64,000 nucleotides of DNA from Gordonia paraffinivorans NBRC 108238 (GTDB taxonomy: Bacteria; Actinomycetota; Actinomycetes; Mycobacteriales; Mycobacteriaceae), in contig NZ_BAOQ01000035.1 in assembly GCF_000344155.1 (NCBI RefSeq), positions 1 to 64,000 on the forward strand, in the 5' to 3' direction. The notes under the pieces are model-generated. The model was not told where the DNA came from and ran no database searches. It saw nothing but the letters and a program-made list of their open reading frames with translations. This document shows, in pieces, positions 52,203 through 61,112 of this stretch (positions are counted from its first letter, which is position 1; each line of letters opens with the position of its first letter). The translations under genes were made by a program, and so were the position numbers.

Positions 52203-53405
52203 TCAGCGACGCTGGTGCGGCAGGCCGAGGGCGAGCATGGCGATGATGTCGCGCTGGATCTCGTTGGTGCCGCCGCCGAAGGTGAGGATCAGCGAGGTCC
52301 GCTGGAACCGTTCGAGACGACCGGTGATGTGCGCGCCGGGGCTGCCCTGACGCAGCGTCGCGGCGGGACCCACGACCTCCATCAGCAGCCGGTAGGCCTC
52401 GGTGGCGAACTCGGTGCCGAACACCTTCGTGGCCGAGGCGTCGGCCGGCGACGGCGCGCCGCCGGAACTCGCGGCGGAGGCGATCTTCCAGTTGATCAGC
52501 TTGAGGAACTCGACCTTCGCGTGCACCTTCGCCAGGTTCTGCTGCACCCACGGGGCGTCGATGACGCGTTGGCCGTCGCCGGTCTTGGTCTGCTGCGCCC
52601 ATGCGATGGTCTCCCGCAGCGCGGTCTGGATGGGCGCCGCGCTGCACAGGGCGACCCGCTCGTTGTTGAGCTGGTTGGTCACCAGCGGCCAGCCGCCGCC
52701 CTCCTCGCCGACCAGCGCGGACGTCGGCACCCGCACGTCCTGGTAGTAGGTGGCGCTGGTGTCGACTCCGGAGAGCGTGTGCACCGGGGTGTAGCTGAAT
52801 CCCTCGGCGGTGGTCGGCACGATGAGCACCGAGATGCCCTTGTGCTTCTTGCCGCCCTCCTGCAGCGTCGACGGGTCTGTGCGGCAGGCCAGCCAGATGT
52901 AGTCGGCGTAGGGGACGAGGCTCGTCCACATCTTCTGGCCGTTGATGACGTACTCGTCGCCGTCGCGGACCGCGGTCGTCCGCAGCGCCGCGAGGTCGGT
53001 GCCGGCGCCCGGCTCGGAGTAGCCGATGGAGAAGTGCAGCTTGCCCGCGGCGATGCGCGGCAGGAAGTACGACTTCTGCTCCTCGGTGCCGTAGTGCATG
53101 ATCGTCGGCGCGACCGAGTTGATGGTCAGGAACGGAACCGGGGCGCCCGCGATGGCCGCCTCGTCGGTGAAGATGAGCTGGTCCATCATCGAGCGGTTCT
53201 GCCCGCCGTACTCGGTCGGCCAGCCCAGGGCGAGCCAGCCGTCGGCGCCCATCTGCGCGACGACGTCGCGGTAGGCGTCGCCCTCGCCGAGCTCGCCGTC
53301 GCCGCCGGCGAGGGCCGCGCGACGTTCTTCGGTCATCAGGTTCGAGAAGTAGGCGCGTAGCTCCCGCCGGAGCTCGGACTGTTCATCGGTGTAGGCGATA
53401 CGCAT
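52203..53405 (-). CDS. fadE26: Acyl-CoA dehydrogenase subunit FadE26 (ChsE4)
   Basis: A 400-residue acyl-CoA dehydrogenase. MRIAYTDEQSELRRELRAYFSNLMT, ALGWPTEYGGQNRSMMDQLIF, HFSIGYSEPGAGTDLAALRT and DEYVINGQKMWTSLVPYADYIWLACRTD form the substrate and FAD loops, and LTFGGGTNEIQRDIIAMLALGLP the C-terminal signature. With FadE27 it starts side-chain beta-oxidation. The length equals the mycobacterial protein. The operon fadE26-fadE27-fadD17 starts from the KstR box at 53483. Confidence 0.9.
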   Translation of the reverse strand: MRIAYTDEQSELRRELRAYFSNLMTEERRAALAGGDGELGEGDAYRDVVAQMGADGWLALGWPTEYGGQNRSMMDQLIFTDEAAIAGAPVPFLTINSVAPTIMHYGTEEQKSYFLPRIAAGKLHFSIGYSEPGAGTDLAALRTTAVRDGDEYVINGQKMWTSLVPYADYIWLACRTDPSTLQEGGKKHKGISVLIVPTTAEGFSYTPVHTLSGVDTSATYYQDVRVPTSALVGEEGGGWPLVTNQLNNERVALCSAAPIQTALRETIAWAQQTKTGDGQRVIDAPWVQQNLAKVHAKVEFLKLINWKIASAASSGGAPSPADASATKVFGTEFATEAYRLLMEVVGPAATLRQGSPGAHITGRLERFQRTSLILTFGGGTNEIQRDIIAMLALGLPHQRR

Positions 53406-53482
53406 CGAAACTCCGTCGGTGTGATGTCTGGCGCCCGAACCCCGCATGTGGTCAAGTATTGGGGAGGGGCTCGTCCAGTTTC

Positions 53483-53496
53483 TGAAACACGTTCTA
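53483..53496. promoter_or_regulatory. KstR operator between fadE26 and fdxD
   Basis: TGAAACACGTTCTA fits all eight fixed positions. On the plus strand it merges with TAACCT, a -10 candidate for fdxD. Confidence 0.85.
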
Positions 53497-53550
53497 ACCT
53501 GTTATCACAGCCCAGTCAACAGGCGGCGAGCCCGTGAGGAGAAGGTTCTG

Positions 53551-53745
53551 ATGCGTATCAAGGCAGATTTCGACCTGTGTGAGTCCAACGCCATCTGTGT
53601 GGGGATGGCCCCGGACTTCTTCGACCTCGACGACAACGACTACCTGGTCATTCTCCAGGAAGAGGTGCCCAAGGAGCGTGAAGAGGAACTGCGCCAGGTG
53701 GTGGCCAACTGCCCCAAGTCGGCGCTCTCCCTCGAGGAGGGCTGA
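53551..53745 (+). CDS. fdxD: Ferredoxin FdxD
   Basis: A 64-residue acidic ferredoxin. Its cysteines are Cys10, Cys16 and Cys54 (DLCESNAICVG and VVANCPKSAL), with Asn13 in the place of a fourth cluster ligand, so it probably holds a [3Fe-4S] cluster. It is Rv3503c-like and could supply electrons to CYP125 or to FadE26/27-linked reactions. RBS GAGGAGAAGG is before the ATG. Reading upstream, the frame is open to 53446 but lacks a ribosome site. Confidence 0.9.
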   Translation: MRIKADFDLCESNAICVGMAPDFFDLDDNDYLVILQEEVPKEREEELRQVVANCPKSALSLEEG

Positions 53746-53791
53746 GTCGGCCCGGATTTCCGTTTGGTTCCATCCGGACGGGAACCTGTGC

Positions 53792-53805
53792 TAGAACAAG
53801 TTCTA
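53792..53805. promoter_or_regulatory. KstR operator of hsd4A and mce4
   Basis: TAGAACAAGTTCTA, a perfect palindrome. It flows into TAGTTT (53804-53809), a likely -10, and the hsd4A GTG lies 20 bases further. It probably controls hsd4A-yrbE4A-yrbE4B-mce4A-F as one long operon. Confidence 0.9.
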
Positions 53806-53828
53806 GTTTGAGTCTCAGGAGGATGTGG

Positions 53829-54719
53829 GTGGGTAACTCGTTGGACGGGCGCGTCGCGGTCGTCACCGGAGCAGGTGCAGGTCTGGGACGTGCGGAGGCC
53901 ATCGGCCTCGCCGCCGAAGGGGCCTCGGTCGTGGTGAACGACCTGCAGGCGGCGCTCGACGCAAGCGATGTCATCGACACGATCACCGCGGCCGGCGGTC
54001 GGGCGATCCCGGTGCCGGGTGACATCAGCGAGTCCGCGACGGCGAGCGCGATCATGGCCGCGGCCACCGATCAGCTCGGCTCACTCGACATCGTCGTGAA
54101 CAACGCGGGCGTCGTCCGCGACAAGATGCTGTTCAACATGACCGACGACGAGTGGGACCTGGTGATCCGCGTGCACCTGCGCGGGCACTTCCTGCTCAAC
54201 CGCAACGCGGGAGCGCACTGGCGCGCGGCGTCGAAGGCCGCGGGAGGCCCGGTCTACGGCCGCATCATCAACACGTCCTCGGAGGCCGGCCTGCTCGGTC
54301 CCGAGGGACAGGCCAACTACGGTGCCGCCAAGGCCGGCATCACCGCGCTGACGCTGTCCGCGTCGCGCGCACTCAAGCGGTACGGCGTCCGGGCCAACGC
54401 CATCTGCCCGCGGGCGCGCACCGCGATGACCGCCGCCGTCTTCGGCGAGGCCCCGGCCGACGGCGTGGACCCGCTCGATCCCGCACACGTGGTCCGGCTC
54501 GTCACCTACCTGGCCGGACCCGATTCGGACAACGTCACCGGACAGGTGTTCGTCGTCTACGGCCCCAAGGTCACCCTCATGGCGGCCCCCACCATCGACG
54601 AGGTGTTCACCGCAGACGGTGACGCCTGGGATTCCGACGATCTCGCGAAGACCCTGACCGGTTACTTCGCCGACCGCGATCCGGGACGCACGTTCTCGGC
54701 CAGCGCCCTGATGAACTGA
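53829..54719 (+). CDS. hsd4A: SDR hydroxyacyl-CoA dehydrogenase Hsd4A
   Basis: A 296-residue SDR. GRVAVVTGAGAGLGRAEAIGLAAEGASVVVNDL is the nucleotide site, LDIVVNNAGVVRDKMLFNMTDDEWDLVIRVHLRGHF and IINTSSEAGLLGPEGQANYGAAKAGITALT the catalytic set. The family oxidises the side-chain 3-hydroxyl, or a 17-hydroxyl, of steroids (Rv3502c). GTG 53829 is chosen because AGGAGG ends six bases upstream; ATG 53823 overlaps that site. Between it and yrbE4A there are 63 bases. Confidence 0.85.
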   Translation: MGNSLDGRVAVVTGAGAGLGRAEAIGLAAEGASVVVNDLQAALDASDVIDTITAAGGRAIPVPGDISESATASAIMAAATDQLGSLDIVVNNAGVVRDKMLFNMTDDEWDLVIRVHLRGHFLLNRNAGAHWRAASKAAGGPVYGRIINTSSEAGLLGPEGQANYGAAKAGITALTLSASRALKRYGVRANAICPRARTAMTAAVFGEAPADGVDPLDPAHVVRLVTYLAGPDSDNVTGQVFVVYGPKVTLMAAPTIDEVFTADGDAWDSDDLAKTLTGYFADRDPGRTFSASALMN

Positions 54720-54782
54720 CCATTTCGTCGGGTTTGTGCGTGGTAGGTTTCGCGATGGTTAGAGGGCGAAGGGGGTGAGCCT

Positions 54783-55547
54783 GTGCTGAACAAGTTGGCG
54801 ACGCCCCTCGGGGGAATCGGTGATTTCGTGGCACTCGGCGTCGATTCGGCGCGCGAGTTGTTCCATCGTCCGTTCCAGTGGCGGGAGACCGTGGAACAGT
54901 CGTGGGCGATCGCCCGTGTGTCGATGGTGCCGACGCTGCTGGTCGCCATCCCGTTCACGGTGCTGGTCAGTTTCACGCTCAACATCCTGCTGCGCGAGAT
55001 CGGCGCGCAGGACCTCTCGGGAGCCGGCGCGGCCCTCGGCACCATCACCCAGATCGGTCCGATCGTCACCGTGCTGATCGTGGCCGGCGCCGGCGCGACC
55101 GCCATCTGCGCAGACCTCGGTGCCCGCACCATCCGCGAGGAGATCGACGCGATGAAGGTGCTCGGCATCAACCCGATCCACCGTCTGGTGGTGCCGCGCA
55201 TCGTCGCCTCGACACTGGTGGCGCTGCTGCTCAACAGCCTCGTCTGCACGATCGGCATCGGCGGCGGCTTCATCTTCTCGGTGTATCTCCAGGACGTGAA
55301 CCCCGGCGCTTTCGTCGCGAACCTCACGTTGCTCACGGGCTTCGGGGAGCTGATGATCTCGATGGTCAAGGCCGCATTGTTCGGACTCTTCGCCGGCATG
55401 GTTGGGTGTTACCAAGGGCTCAACGTCAAGGGAGGCGCGAAGGGTGTCGGCGACGCCGTCAACGAGACAGTCGTGTACTCGTTCATGGCGTTGTTCGTCG
55501 TCAACGTCGTCGTCACCGCCGTCGGCCTCAAGGCAACGGCGGGCTGA
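54783..55547 (+). CDS. yrbE4A: Mce4 transporter permease YrbE4A
   Basis: A 254-residue membrane permease of the MlaE/YrbE family with about five helices. The conserved cytoplasmic loop shows GARTIREEIDAMKVLGINPIHRLVVPRIVA, the EExDAxxxLGxxP motif that couples to the ATPase. It is Rv3501c-like and forms the permease dimer with YrbE4B. GTG 54783 has GAAGGGGGTGAG upstream. No ATPase (mceG) gene is in the window. Confidence 0.93.
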   Translation: MLNKLATPLGGIGDFVALGVDSARELFHRPFQWRETVEQSWAIARVSMVPTLLVAIPFTVLVSFTLNILLREIGAQDLSGAGAALGTITQIGPIVTVLIVAGAGATAICADLGARTIREEIDAMKVLGINPIHRLVVPRIVASTLVALLLNSLVCTIGIGGGFIFSVYLQDVNPGAFVANLTLLTGFGELMISMVKAALFGLFAGMVGCYQGLNVKGGAKGVGDAVNETVVYSFMALFVVNVVVTAVGLKATAG

Positions 55548-55550
55548 GCG

Positions 55551-56402
55551 ATGGTATTGCCTTTCACCACACGACTCCGAACGGCGCGAGTCGCCGTGAA
55601 GCGGGCCGGCGAGGATTGGGACCAGATCGGCGACCAGGCGCTGTTCTACTGGGACAGCATCATCGCGATCCCCCGGGCGATCAAGCACTACAAGAAGGAG
55701 ACGCTGCGACTCATCGCAGAGATCTCCATGGGCACCGGCGCCCTGGCGATGATCGGCGGCACCGTCGTCGTGGTCGGCTTTCTGACGCTGTTCACCGGCG
55801 GCACCATCGCCGTCCAGGGATACAGCTCGCTGGCCAACATCGGCGTCGAGGCGCTGACCGGCTTCTTCTCCGCGTTCATCAACGTGCGCATCGCGGTGCC
55901 GGTGATCTCCGGCATCGCGCTGGCCGCCACGATCGGGGCCGGTGCGACGGCACAGCTGGGTGCAATGCGCGTCTCGGAGGAGATCGACGCCCTCGAGACG
56001 ATGGCGATCTCGTCCATCCCGTACCTGGTCAGCACCCGTATCGTCGCCGGCCTGATCGCGATCATCCCGCTGTACGCGCTGGCCTCGCTGGCATCGTTCC
56101 TCGCCAGCCGCACCGCCACGGTGTTCCTCTACGGGCAGTCACCGGGCGTCTACGACCACTACTTCGACACCTTCCTGATCCCGTCGGACATCCTGTGGTC
56201 GTTCGTGCAGGCCATCTGCATGGCGGTGGCGGTCATGCTCATCCACACCTACTACGGCTACAACGCCTCCGGCGGCCCGGTCGGCGTCGGCGTCGCGGTC
56301 GGCAACGCGGTCCGCGCCTCGCTGGTCGTGGTCGTCGTCATCACCCTGCTCACCTCCCTCGCCATCTACGGCGCGGACGGCAACTTCAACCTGGCGGGCT
56401 GA
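55551..56402 (+). CDS. yrbE4B: Mce4 transporter permease YrbE4B
   Basis: A 283-residue permease. Its coupling loop is EEIDALETMAISSIPYLVSTRIVAG, and it has about five or six helices from residue 60. It lies three bases after yrbE4A and one base before mce4A. With YrbE4A it makes the membrane channel of the sterol importer. Confidence 0.93.
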   Translation: MVLPFTTRLRTARVAVKRAGEDWDQIGDQALFYWDSIIAIPRAIKHYKKETLRLIAEISMGTGALAMIGGTVVVVGFLTLFTGGTIAVQGYSSLANIGVEALTGFFSAFINVRIAVPVISGIALAATIGAGATAQLGAMRVSEEIDALETMAISSIPYLVSTRIVAGLIAIIPLYALASLASFLASRTATVFLYGQSPGVYDHYFDTFLIPSDILWSFVQAICMAVAVMLIHTYYGYNASGGPVGVGVAVGNAVRASLVVVVVITLLTSLAIYGADGNFNLAG

Positions 56403-56403
56403 C

Positions 56404-57579
56404 ATGAGCAGACGACAGGAACGGTCACGGACAACCCGCCGACTGGCGGCAGTCGCGATGGTCGCGGTGCTGATCGCACTCATCGCAGGGGCGAGCGCAT
56501 CCTTCCTCGGGATGTTCACCGGCACCAAGCAGGTCACCCTCGTCGCACCACGCGCCGGCCTGGTGATGAACCCCGATGCCAAGGTGAAGCTGCGCGGCGT
56601 CGAGGTCGGACGCGTCGCGAAGATCTCCGAGAAGGACGGCAACGCGGTCCTCACCCTCGACATCCGCGACAGCGAGATGTCGAAGATCCCCGGCAACGTG
56701 GTCGCCGACATCAAGTCGAACACCATCTTCGGCGCCAAGGCGGTCAACTTCGTGGTGCCGGGTGAGCCCGAGGGCAGGCTCCGGGCGGGTGCCGAGATCT
56801 CCGCCGACCGGGTGGTCGTGGAGCTCAACACCGTCTTCCAGCAGCTCGTCGCGGTGCTCGCCGACCTCCAGCCGGAGAAGCTCAACGCCACGCTCGGCGC
56901 CATCGACACCGCGCTGTCGGGGCAGGGCGACGAGATCGGCGTCGCACTCGAACAGTTGACGTCCATGCTGGGCAAGACCAACCGGCACCTGCCCGCGCTC
57001 AACCGGCTGTTCCGCGAGGCCGCGACCGTCACCAACGTGTACGCGGACTCGATGCCGGACCTGATGCGGACCGTCGACAACTTCACCGTCGTCGGTAACA
57101 CCCTGGTCGACAACACCTCCAACCTCGATGCGCTGCTGATCAACGCGACGGGGATGGCCAACACCATCGACGGGGTGATCGCGCCGAGCAAGAAGACGCT
57201 CATCGGCGCCCTGTCGGACCTGAACCCGATCGCCGACCTGCTCGGATACAACTCGCCCGGCATCAAGTGCTTCCTGACCGCCGGCGCGGTGGCCGGCGAG
57301 GTGGCCGCGCCGTTCATGGGCGAGCGCAACGGCATGCTGATGCTCGACGCCAGCCTGCTCCCCGGCAAGGACCCGTACCAGTACCCGTACGACTTGCCGG
57401 AGGTGCGCGGCGAGGGGCCGCCCACCTGTGGATACGGCCTCGGGGATCCGGCCAGCACGGAGCACGCGCCGTTCTACGTGATCGACAACGCTCCCCAGCC
57501 CTACCAGCCGAGGACCAAGCCGAAGGTGAACTCGAAGAAGCTCTTCCAGATCCTGTTCGAGGAGCCGCCTCGTGGATAG
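56404..57579 (+). CDS. mce4A: Mce4A sterol-uptake protein
   Basis: A 391-residue secreted MCE protein. One N-terminal membrane segment (about 14-36) precedes the MCE/MlaD domain (about 38-120): KVKLRGVEVGRVAKISEKDGNAVLTLDI, then a helical tail rich in Asn, Thr and Gln. Six Mce proteins assemble as a tube carrying cholesterol. Its end overlaps the mce4B start by eight bases. Confidence 0.93.
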   Translation: MSRRQERSRTTRRLAAVAMVAVLIALIAGASASFLGMFTGTKQVTLVAPRAGLVMNPDAKVKLRGVEVGRVAKISEKDGNAVLTLDIRDSEMSKIPGNVVADIKSNTIFGAKAVNFVVPGEPEGRLRAGAEISADRVVVELNTVFQQLVAVLADLQPEKLNATLGAIDTALSGQGDEIGVALEQLTSMLGKTNRHLPALNRLFREAATVTNVYADSMPDLMRTVDNFTVVGNTLVDNTSNLDALLINATGMANTIDGVIAPSKKTLIGALSDLNPIADLLGYNSPGIKCFLTAGAVAGEVAAPFMGERNGMLMLDASLLPGKDPYQYPYDLPEVRGEGPPTCGYGLGDPASTEHAPFYVIDNAPQPYQPRTKPKVNSKKLFQILFEEPPRG

Positions 57580-58630
57580 TCGCGCACGCGCGTTTCGCGC
57601 GACCCTGATCAAGCTCGGCGTGTTCGCCGTCGTGATGCTGATGGTGTTCGTGGCCCTGGTCGTGGTGTTCAGCCGCTACCGGTCGGGCGCCTCGAACGAG
57701 TACAGCGCGGTGTTCACCAGCGCCTCGTCGATGAAGTCGGGCGCCAAGGTCAAGATCGCCGGCGTCGAGGTCGGGGCCGTGGGGGACGTCGACCTCAACC
57801 GCGAGAACCAGGCCGTGGTGACCTTCTCGGTCGACCAGAAGTACCCGCTGCCGAAGTCGGTGCGGGCGCTCATCCGCTACGAGAACCTCACCGGCGACCG
57901 GTACCTGGAACTCCAGCAGGGGACCGGTGACACCTCCACGTTCCTGGCCGACGGCGCGCAGATCCCCGTCACCCAGACCGAGCCGGCGCTCGATCTCGAC
58001 AAGCTCGTCGGCGGATTCAAGCCGCTGTTCCGCACCCTCAACGGCGAAGAGGTCAACGCGCTGACCAGCTCGCTCATCGCGGTGTTCCAGGGGCAGGGCG
58101 GCGCACTCAACACCCTGCTGGCCAACACCGCGTCGTTCACCAACTCGCTGGCCGACCGCGATCAGCTGATCGGCGACGTCATCGACAACCTGAACACCAC
58201 GCTCGCGACCCTCGACGGCGACCGCGCGGGACTCGACACCTCGGTCGACCTGCTGCAGCAGCTGGTCACCGGGCTCGCCGAGCAGAAGGGCACGATCGGC
58301 ACCGCGCTGACCGAGACCTCCAAGGTCACCAACGGTCTGGCCGACCTGCTGCAGACGACCCGTCCGACGCTGCAGTCGATGATCACGAACACGGGCCGGG
58401 TCTCGGAGGAGCTGCTCGCGGCCGAGCCGTTCATCCGGAACCTGATCTCGCGTCTGCCCGAGGACTACAAGGTCCTGTCGAACCTGGGCTCCTACGGCGC
58501 ATGGCTGCAGATCTACTTCTGCCGGCTGCGCCTGCTGCTCCCGGCGCCGGGCGGCCAGACGATTCTCTACACCTCGAACAACGTGATGGGTGACACCACC
58601 CGCGCAGGCGGAAGGTGTGACGGCTCATGA
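57572..58630 (+). CDS. mce4B: Mce4B sterol-uptake protein
   Basis: A 352-residue MCE protein. Membrane helix about 10-32, MCE domain about 43-120 (GAKVKIAGVEVGAVGDVDLNRENQAVVTFSV and RYENLTGDRYLELQQG), then a long helical tail ending in a Cys-containing C-terminus. GTG 57572 overlaps mce4A; the stop overlaps mce4C by ATGA. Confidence 0.92.
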   Translation: MDSRARAFRATLIKLGVFAVVMLMVFVALVVVFSRYRSGASNEYSAVFTSASSMKSGAKVKIAGVEVGAVGDVDLNRENQAVVTFSVDQKYPLPKSVRALIRYENLTGDRYLELQQGTGDTSTFLADGAQIPVTQTEPALDLDKLVGGFKPLFRTLNGEEVNALTSSLIAVFQGQGGALNTLLANTASFTNSLADRDQLIGDVIDNLNTTLATLDGDRAGLDTSVDLLQQLVTGLAEQKGTIGTALTETSKVTNGLADLLQTTRPTLQSMITNTGRVSEELLAAEPFIRNLISRLPEDYKVLSNLGSYGAWLQIYFCRLRLLLPAPGGQTILYTSNNVMGDTTRAGGRCDGS

Positions 58631-59847
58631 GTCTTCCCTTCGGCGGGTTGTTCTCTTCCCGCAGAACAGAATCCGCGGAGGCCGACGCCGCCCGCGAGGT
58701 CAAGCGCGGTGGGCGCAGCCGCGCCGAGGTCGGCGTCATCGGCATCGTCGTCGTCGCGCTCGTCGTGATCACGGCGATGCAGATGGACAAGCTGCCGTAC
58801 CTGTCGCCGATCAGCACCTACAGCGCCTACTTCGACGACGCCGGCGGTCTCACCACGGGCGACATCGTGCAGGTGTCGGGTGTCCAGGTGGGGTCCGTCG
58901 AGGGCATCGAGCTCGCGGACACCGAGCAGGGCACCAAGGTGAAGGTGACGTTCCGCATGGACGACACCATCGAGATGGGCGACGAGACGCAGGCCGCGAT
59001 CCGCACCGAGACCGTGCTCGGCCGCCGCAACCTGACGGTCATCCCGCACGGCGGCGAGCGCATCAAGCCCGGCGGTGAGATCCCGCTCGGACAGACGATC
59101 GCCCCCTACTCGCTGCAGGATGCGCTCGAGGGCGCCACCGAGACGATCGAGGGGACCGACACCGACCAGCTCAACCGCGCACTGAAGACGCTCACCGTCA
59201 CCTTCTCCGAGACCCCGGACCAGGTGCAGGGAGCCGTCGACGGCGTGGCGCGGCTGTCGAAGGCCGTCGCCGACCGCGACAACGAACTGCGGGCCCTGCT
59301 CGCCAAGGCCAACCAGGTCAGCAAGATCGTGGGCGATCGCAACGAGCAGATCAACCGCCTGCTCATCGACGCCAACGCGCTGGTCGGCGAGATCCAGATG
59401 CGGCGTTATGCGCTGCAGCAGCTGATCTCGGGCATCGGCGACCTCACCACGCAGCTGCGCGGGTTCATCGCCGAGAACAACGCCCAGCTGACCCCGGTGC
59501 TCGAGAAGTTCGACCGCGTAGCGACGATCCTCACCGACAGCGAGAAGGACCTGAAGGAGACCATCGACCGGCTCGGGCCGTTCGCGAACACGCTCGGCGA
59601 GGCCGTGGCGTCGGGCCCGAACTATGACTCGCTGGTCGGCCTGAACACCTTCGGCGACTACACCGCGATCTTCCTGAACGCGCTGCGTGGCCGGTACCCG
59701 CAGGTGTGGCAGTCGCTGATGTACTCGGGCTTCCCGCTGATCCCGGACTACTACAAGCCGGGTCCGCCCGACGGCACCGACAGCCCGCGCGGCCCGCTGC
59801 CGACGCCGACCTATCCGAAGCCCGTGCCGACCACGAGAGGGAGGTGA
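58627..59847 (+). CDS. mce4C: Mce4C sterol-uptake protein
   Basis: A 406-residue MCE protein. Membrane segment about 38-56, MCE domain about 63-140 (GDIVQVSGVQVGSVEGIELADTEQGTKVKVTF), helical region to about 345, and a Pro-rich end with GPPDGTDSPRGPLPTPTYPKP. It overlaps mce4B by four bases and mce4D by the GTGA region. Confidence 0.92.
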   Translation: MSLPFGGLFSSRRTESAEADAAREVKRGGRSRAEVGVIGIVVVALVVITAMQMDKLPYLSPISTYSAYFDDAGGLTTGDIVQVSGVQVGSVEGIELADTEQGTKVKVTFRMDDTIEMGDETQAAIRTETVLGRRNLTVIPHGGERIKPGGEIPLGQTIAPYSLQDALEGATETIEGTDTDQLNRALKTLTVTFSETPDQVQGAVDGVARLSKAVADRDNELRALLAKANQVSKIVGDRNEQINRLLIDANALVGEIQMRRYALQQLISGIGDLTTQLRGFIAENNAQLTPVLEKFDRVATILTDSEKDLKETIDRLGPFANTLGEAVASGPNYDSLVGLNTFGDYTAIFLNALRGRYPQVWQSLMYSGFPLIPDYYKPGPPDGTDSPRGPLPTPTYPKPVPTTRGR

Positions 59848-59849
59848 GC

Positions 59850-61112
59850 ATGACCATCGGACGCAAGGTGGCCTTCGGTGTGATCGCCGCGGTCCTCGCC
59901 GTCGCTCTCGTCGTCGTCGGCTGGAAGGTCTTCGTGAAGACCACCACCAAGACCTACACCGCCTACTTCACCTCGGTCGCGAGCCTCTACGAGGGCGACC
60001 CGGTGCGCGTGCTCGGCGTGAACGTCGGCAGTGTCGCCAGGATCCAGCCGCGCAGCAACGACGTGAAGGTCGAGCTGCGCGTCGACAAGGACATCAAGGT
60101 GCCCGAGGACGCGAAGGCCGTCATCGTCGCGCAGAGCCTCGTGTCGGGACGCTTCGTGCAGCTGACCCCCGTCTACTCGGGCGGTCCGGTCATGCCCGAC
60201 GGTTACGACATCCCGATGGAGCGCACGGCGGTGCCGATGGAGTGGGACGACATCAAGGCCCAGCTCACCCGCCTCACCGAGGCCATCGGCCCGGAGGAAG
60301 GGGACCAGCGCGGCACGGCGGCCGAGGCGATCGACGTCTTCGACCAGAACCTGCAGGGCAACGGGGCCGCGATCAACAAGTCGATCACCGAGATGTCCGA
60401 GGTCATCGGCACCCTCTCCGCCGGCCGCGGTGACCTGTTCGCCACCATCCAGAACCTGCAGAAGCTCACCGACGCCCTGTCTCAGAGCCACGAGCAGCTC
60501 GTGCAGTTCAACGGCCGGATCGCCTCGGTCAGCTCGGTCCTCGCCGACAACACCACCGAGCTCGACGAGGCGCTCAAGGGCCTCGACTCGGCGATGACCG
60601 ACGTGCAGAACTTCATCGACACCAACAAGGACGCACTGGCGTCGTCGGTCGAGCGGCTCGCGGCGTCGACGAAGATCGTCGCGGACAAGGACGAACAGGT
60701 CCGGGGCGTGCTGCACTCGGCGCCCAACCAGCTCGCGAATTTCTACAACATCTACAACCCGCTGTCCGGCTCACTGTCCGGTGTGTTCGGCCTGGCCAAC
60801 GGCACCAACCTGATCACGCTGCTGTGTGGCTCGATGGAGGCCACCAACCGGCCCGGCACCTCGCAGGTCGACATCGACAAGTGCGTCGAGATCCTGGCGC
60901 CGGTGCTGTCGTCGATCTCGATGAACTACCCGCCGTTCCTGGCGAATCCGGTCCAGGGCGCCAATGCCCTGCCCAGCCAGATCCAGTACCAGAACGCCAG
61001 TGTGAAGGCGCGTGCGCAGGCCGGCGTGCAGCGCATCGACGCCCAGACCCGCAAGGACAACGGCAACACGCCGCTCGGGAACCTGCTGGTGCCGTTCGGG
61101 GGTGACCGATGA
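59850..61112 (+). CDS. mce4D: Mce4D sterol-uptake protein
   Basis: A 420-residue MCE protein. The helix at about 5-25 is followed by the MCE domain (GDPVRVLGVNVGSVARIQPRSNDVKVELRV, about 47-125), then a long helical region with NRPGTSQVDIDKCVEIL and a basic-Gln C-terminus. ATG 59850 has GGGAGG five bases upstream; the in-frame GTG 59844 overlaps that site. Stop overlaps mce4E by four bases. Confidence 0.92.
   Translation: MTIGRKVAFGVIAAVLAVALVVVGWKVFVKTTTKTYTAYFTSVASLYEGDPVRVLGVNVGSVARIQPRSNDVKVELRVDKDIKVPEDAKAVIVAQSLVSGRFVQLTPVYSGGPVMPDGYDIPMERTAVPMEWDDIKAQLTRLTEAIGPEEGDQRGTAAEAIDVFDQNLQGNGAAINKSITEMSEVIGTLSAGRGDLFATIQNLQKLTDALSQSHEQLVQFNGRIASVSSVLADNTTELDEALKGLDSAMTDVQNFIDTNKDALASSVERLAASTKIVADKDEQVRGVLHSAPNQLANFYNIYNPLSGSLSGVFGLANGTNLITLLCGSMEATNRPGTSQVDIDKCVEILAPVLSSISMNYPPFLANPVQGANALPSQIQYQNASVKARAQAGVQRIDAQTRKDNGNTPLGNLLVPFGGDR

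Noticed and set aside
51156..53360. 734-codon open frame on the plus strand
   Set aside because: Antisense to fadE27 and fadE26; no domain, and codon composition fits a shadow.
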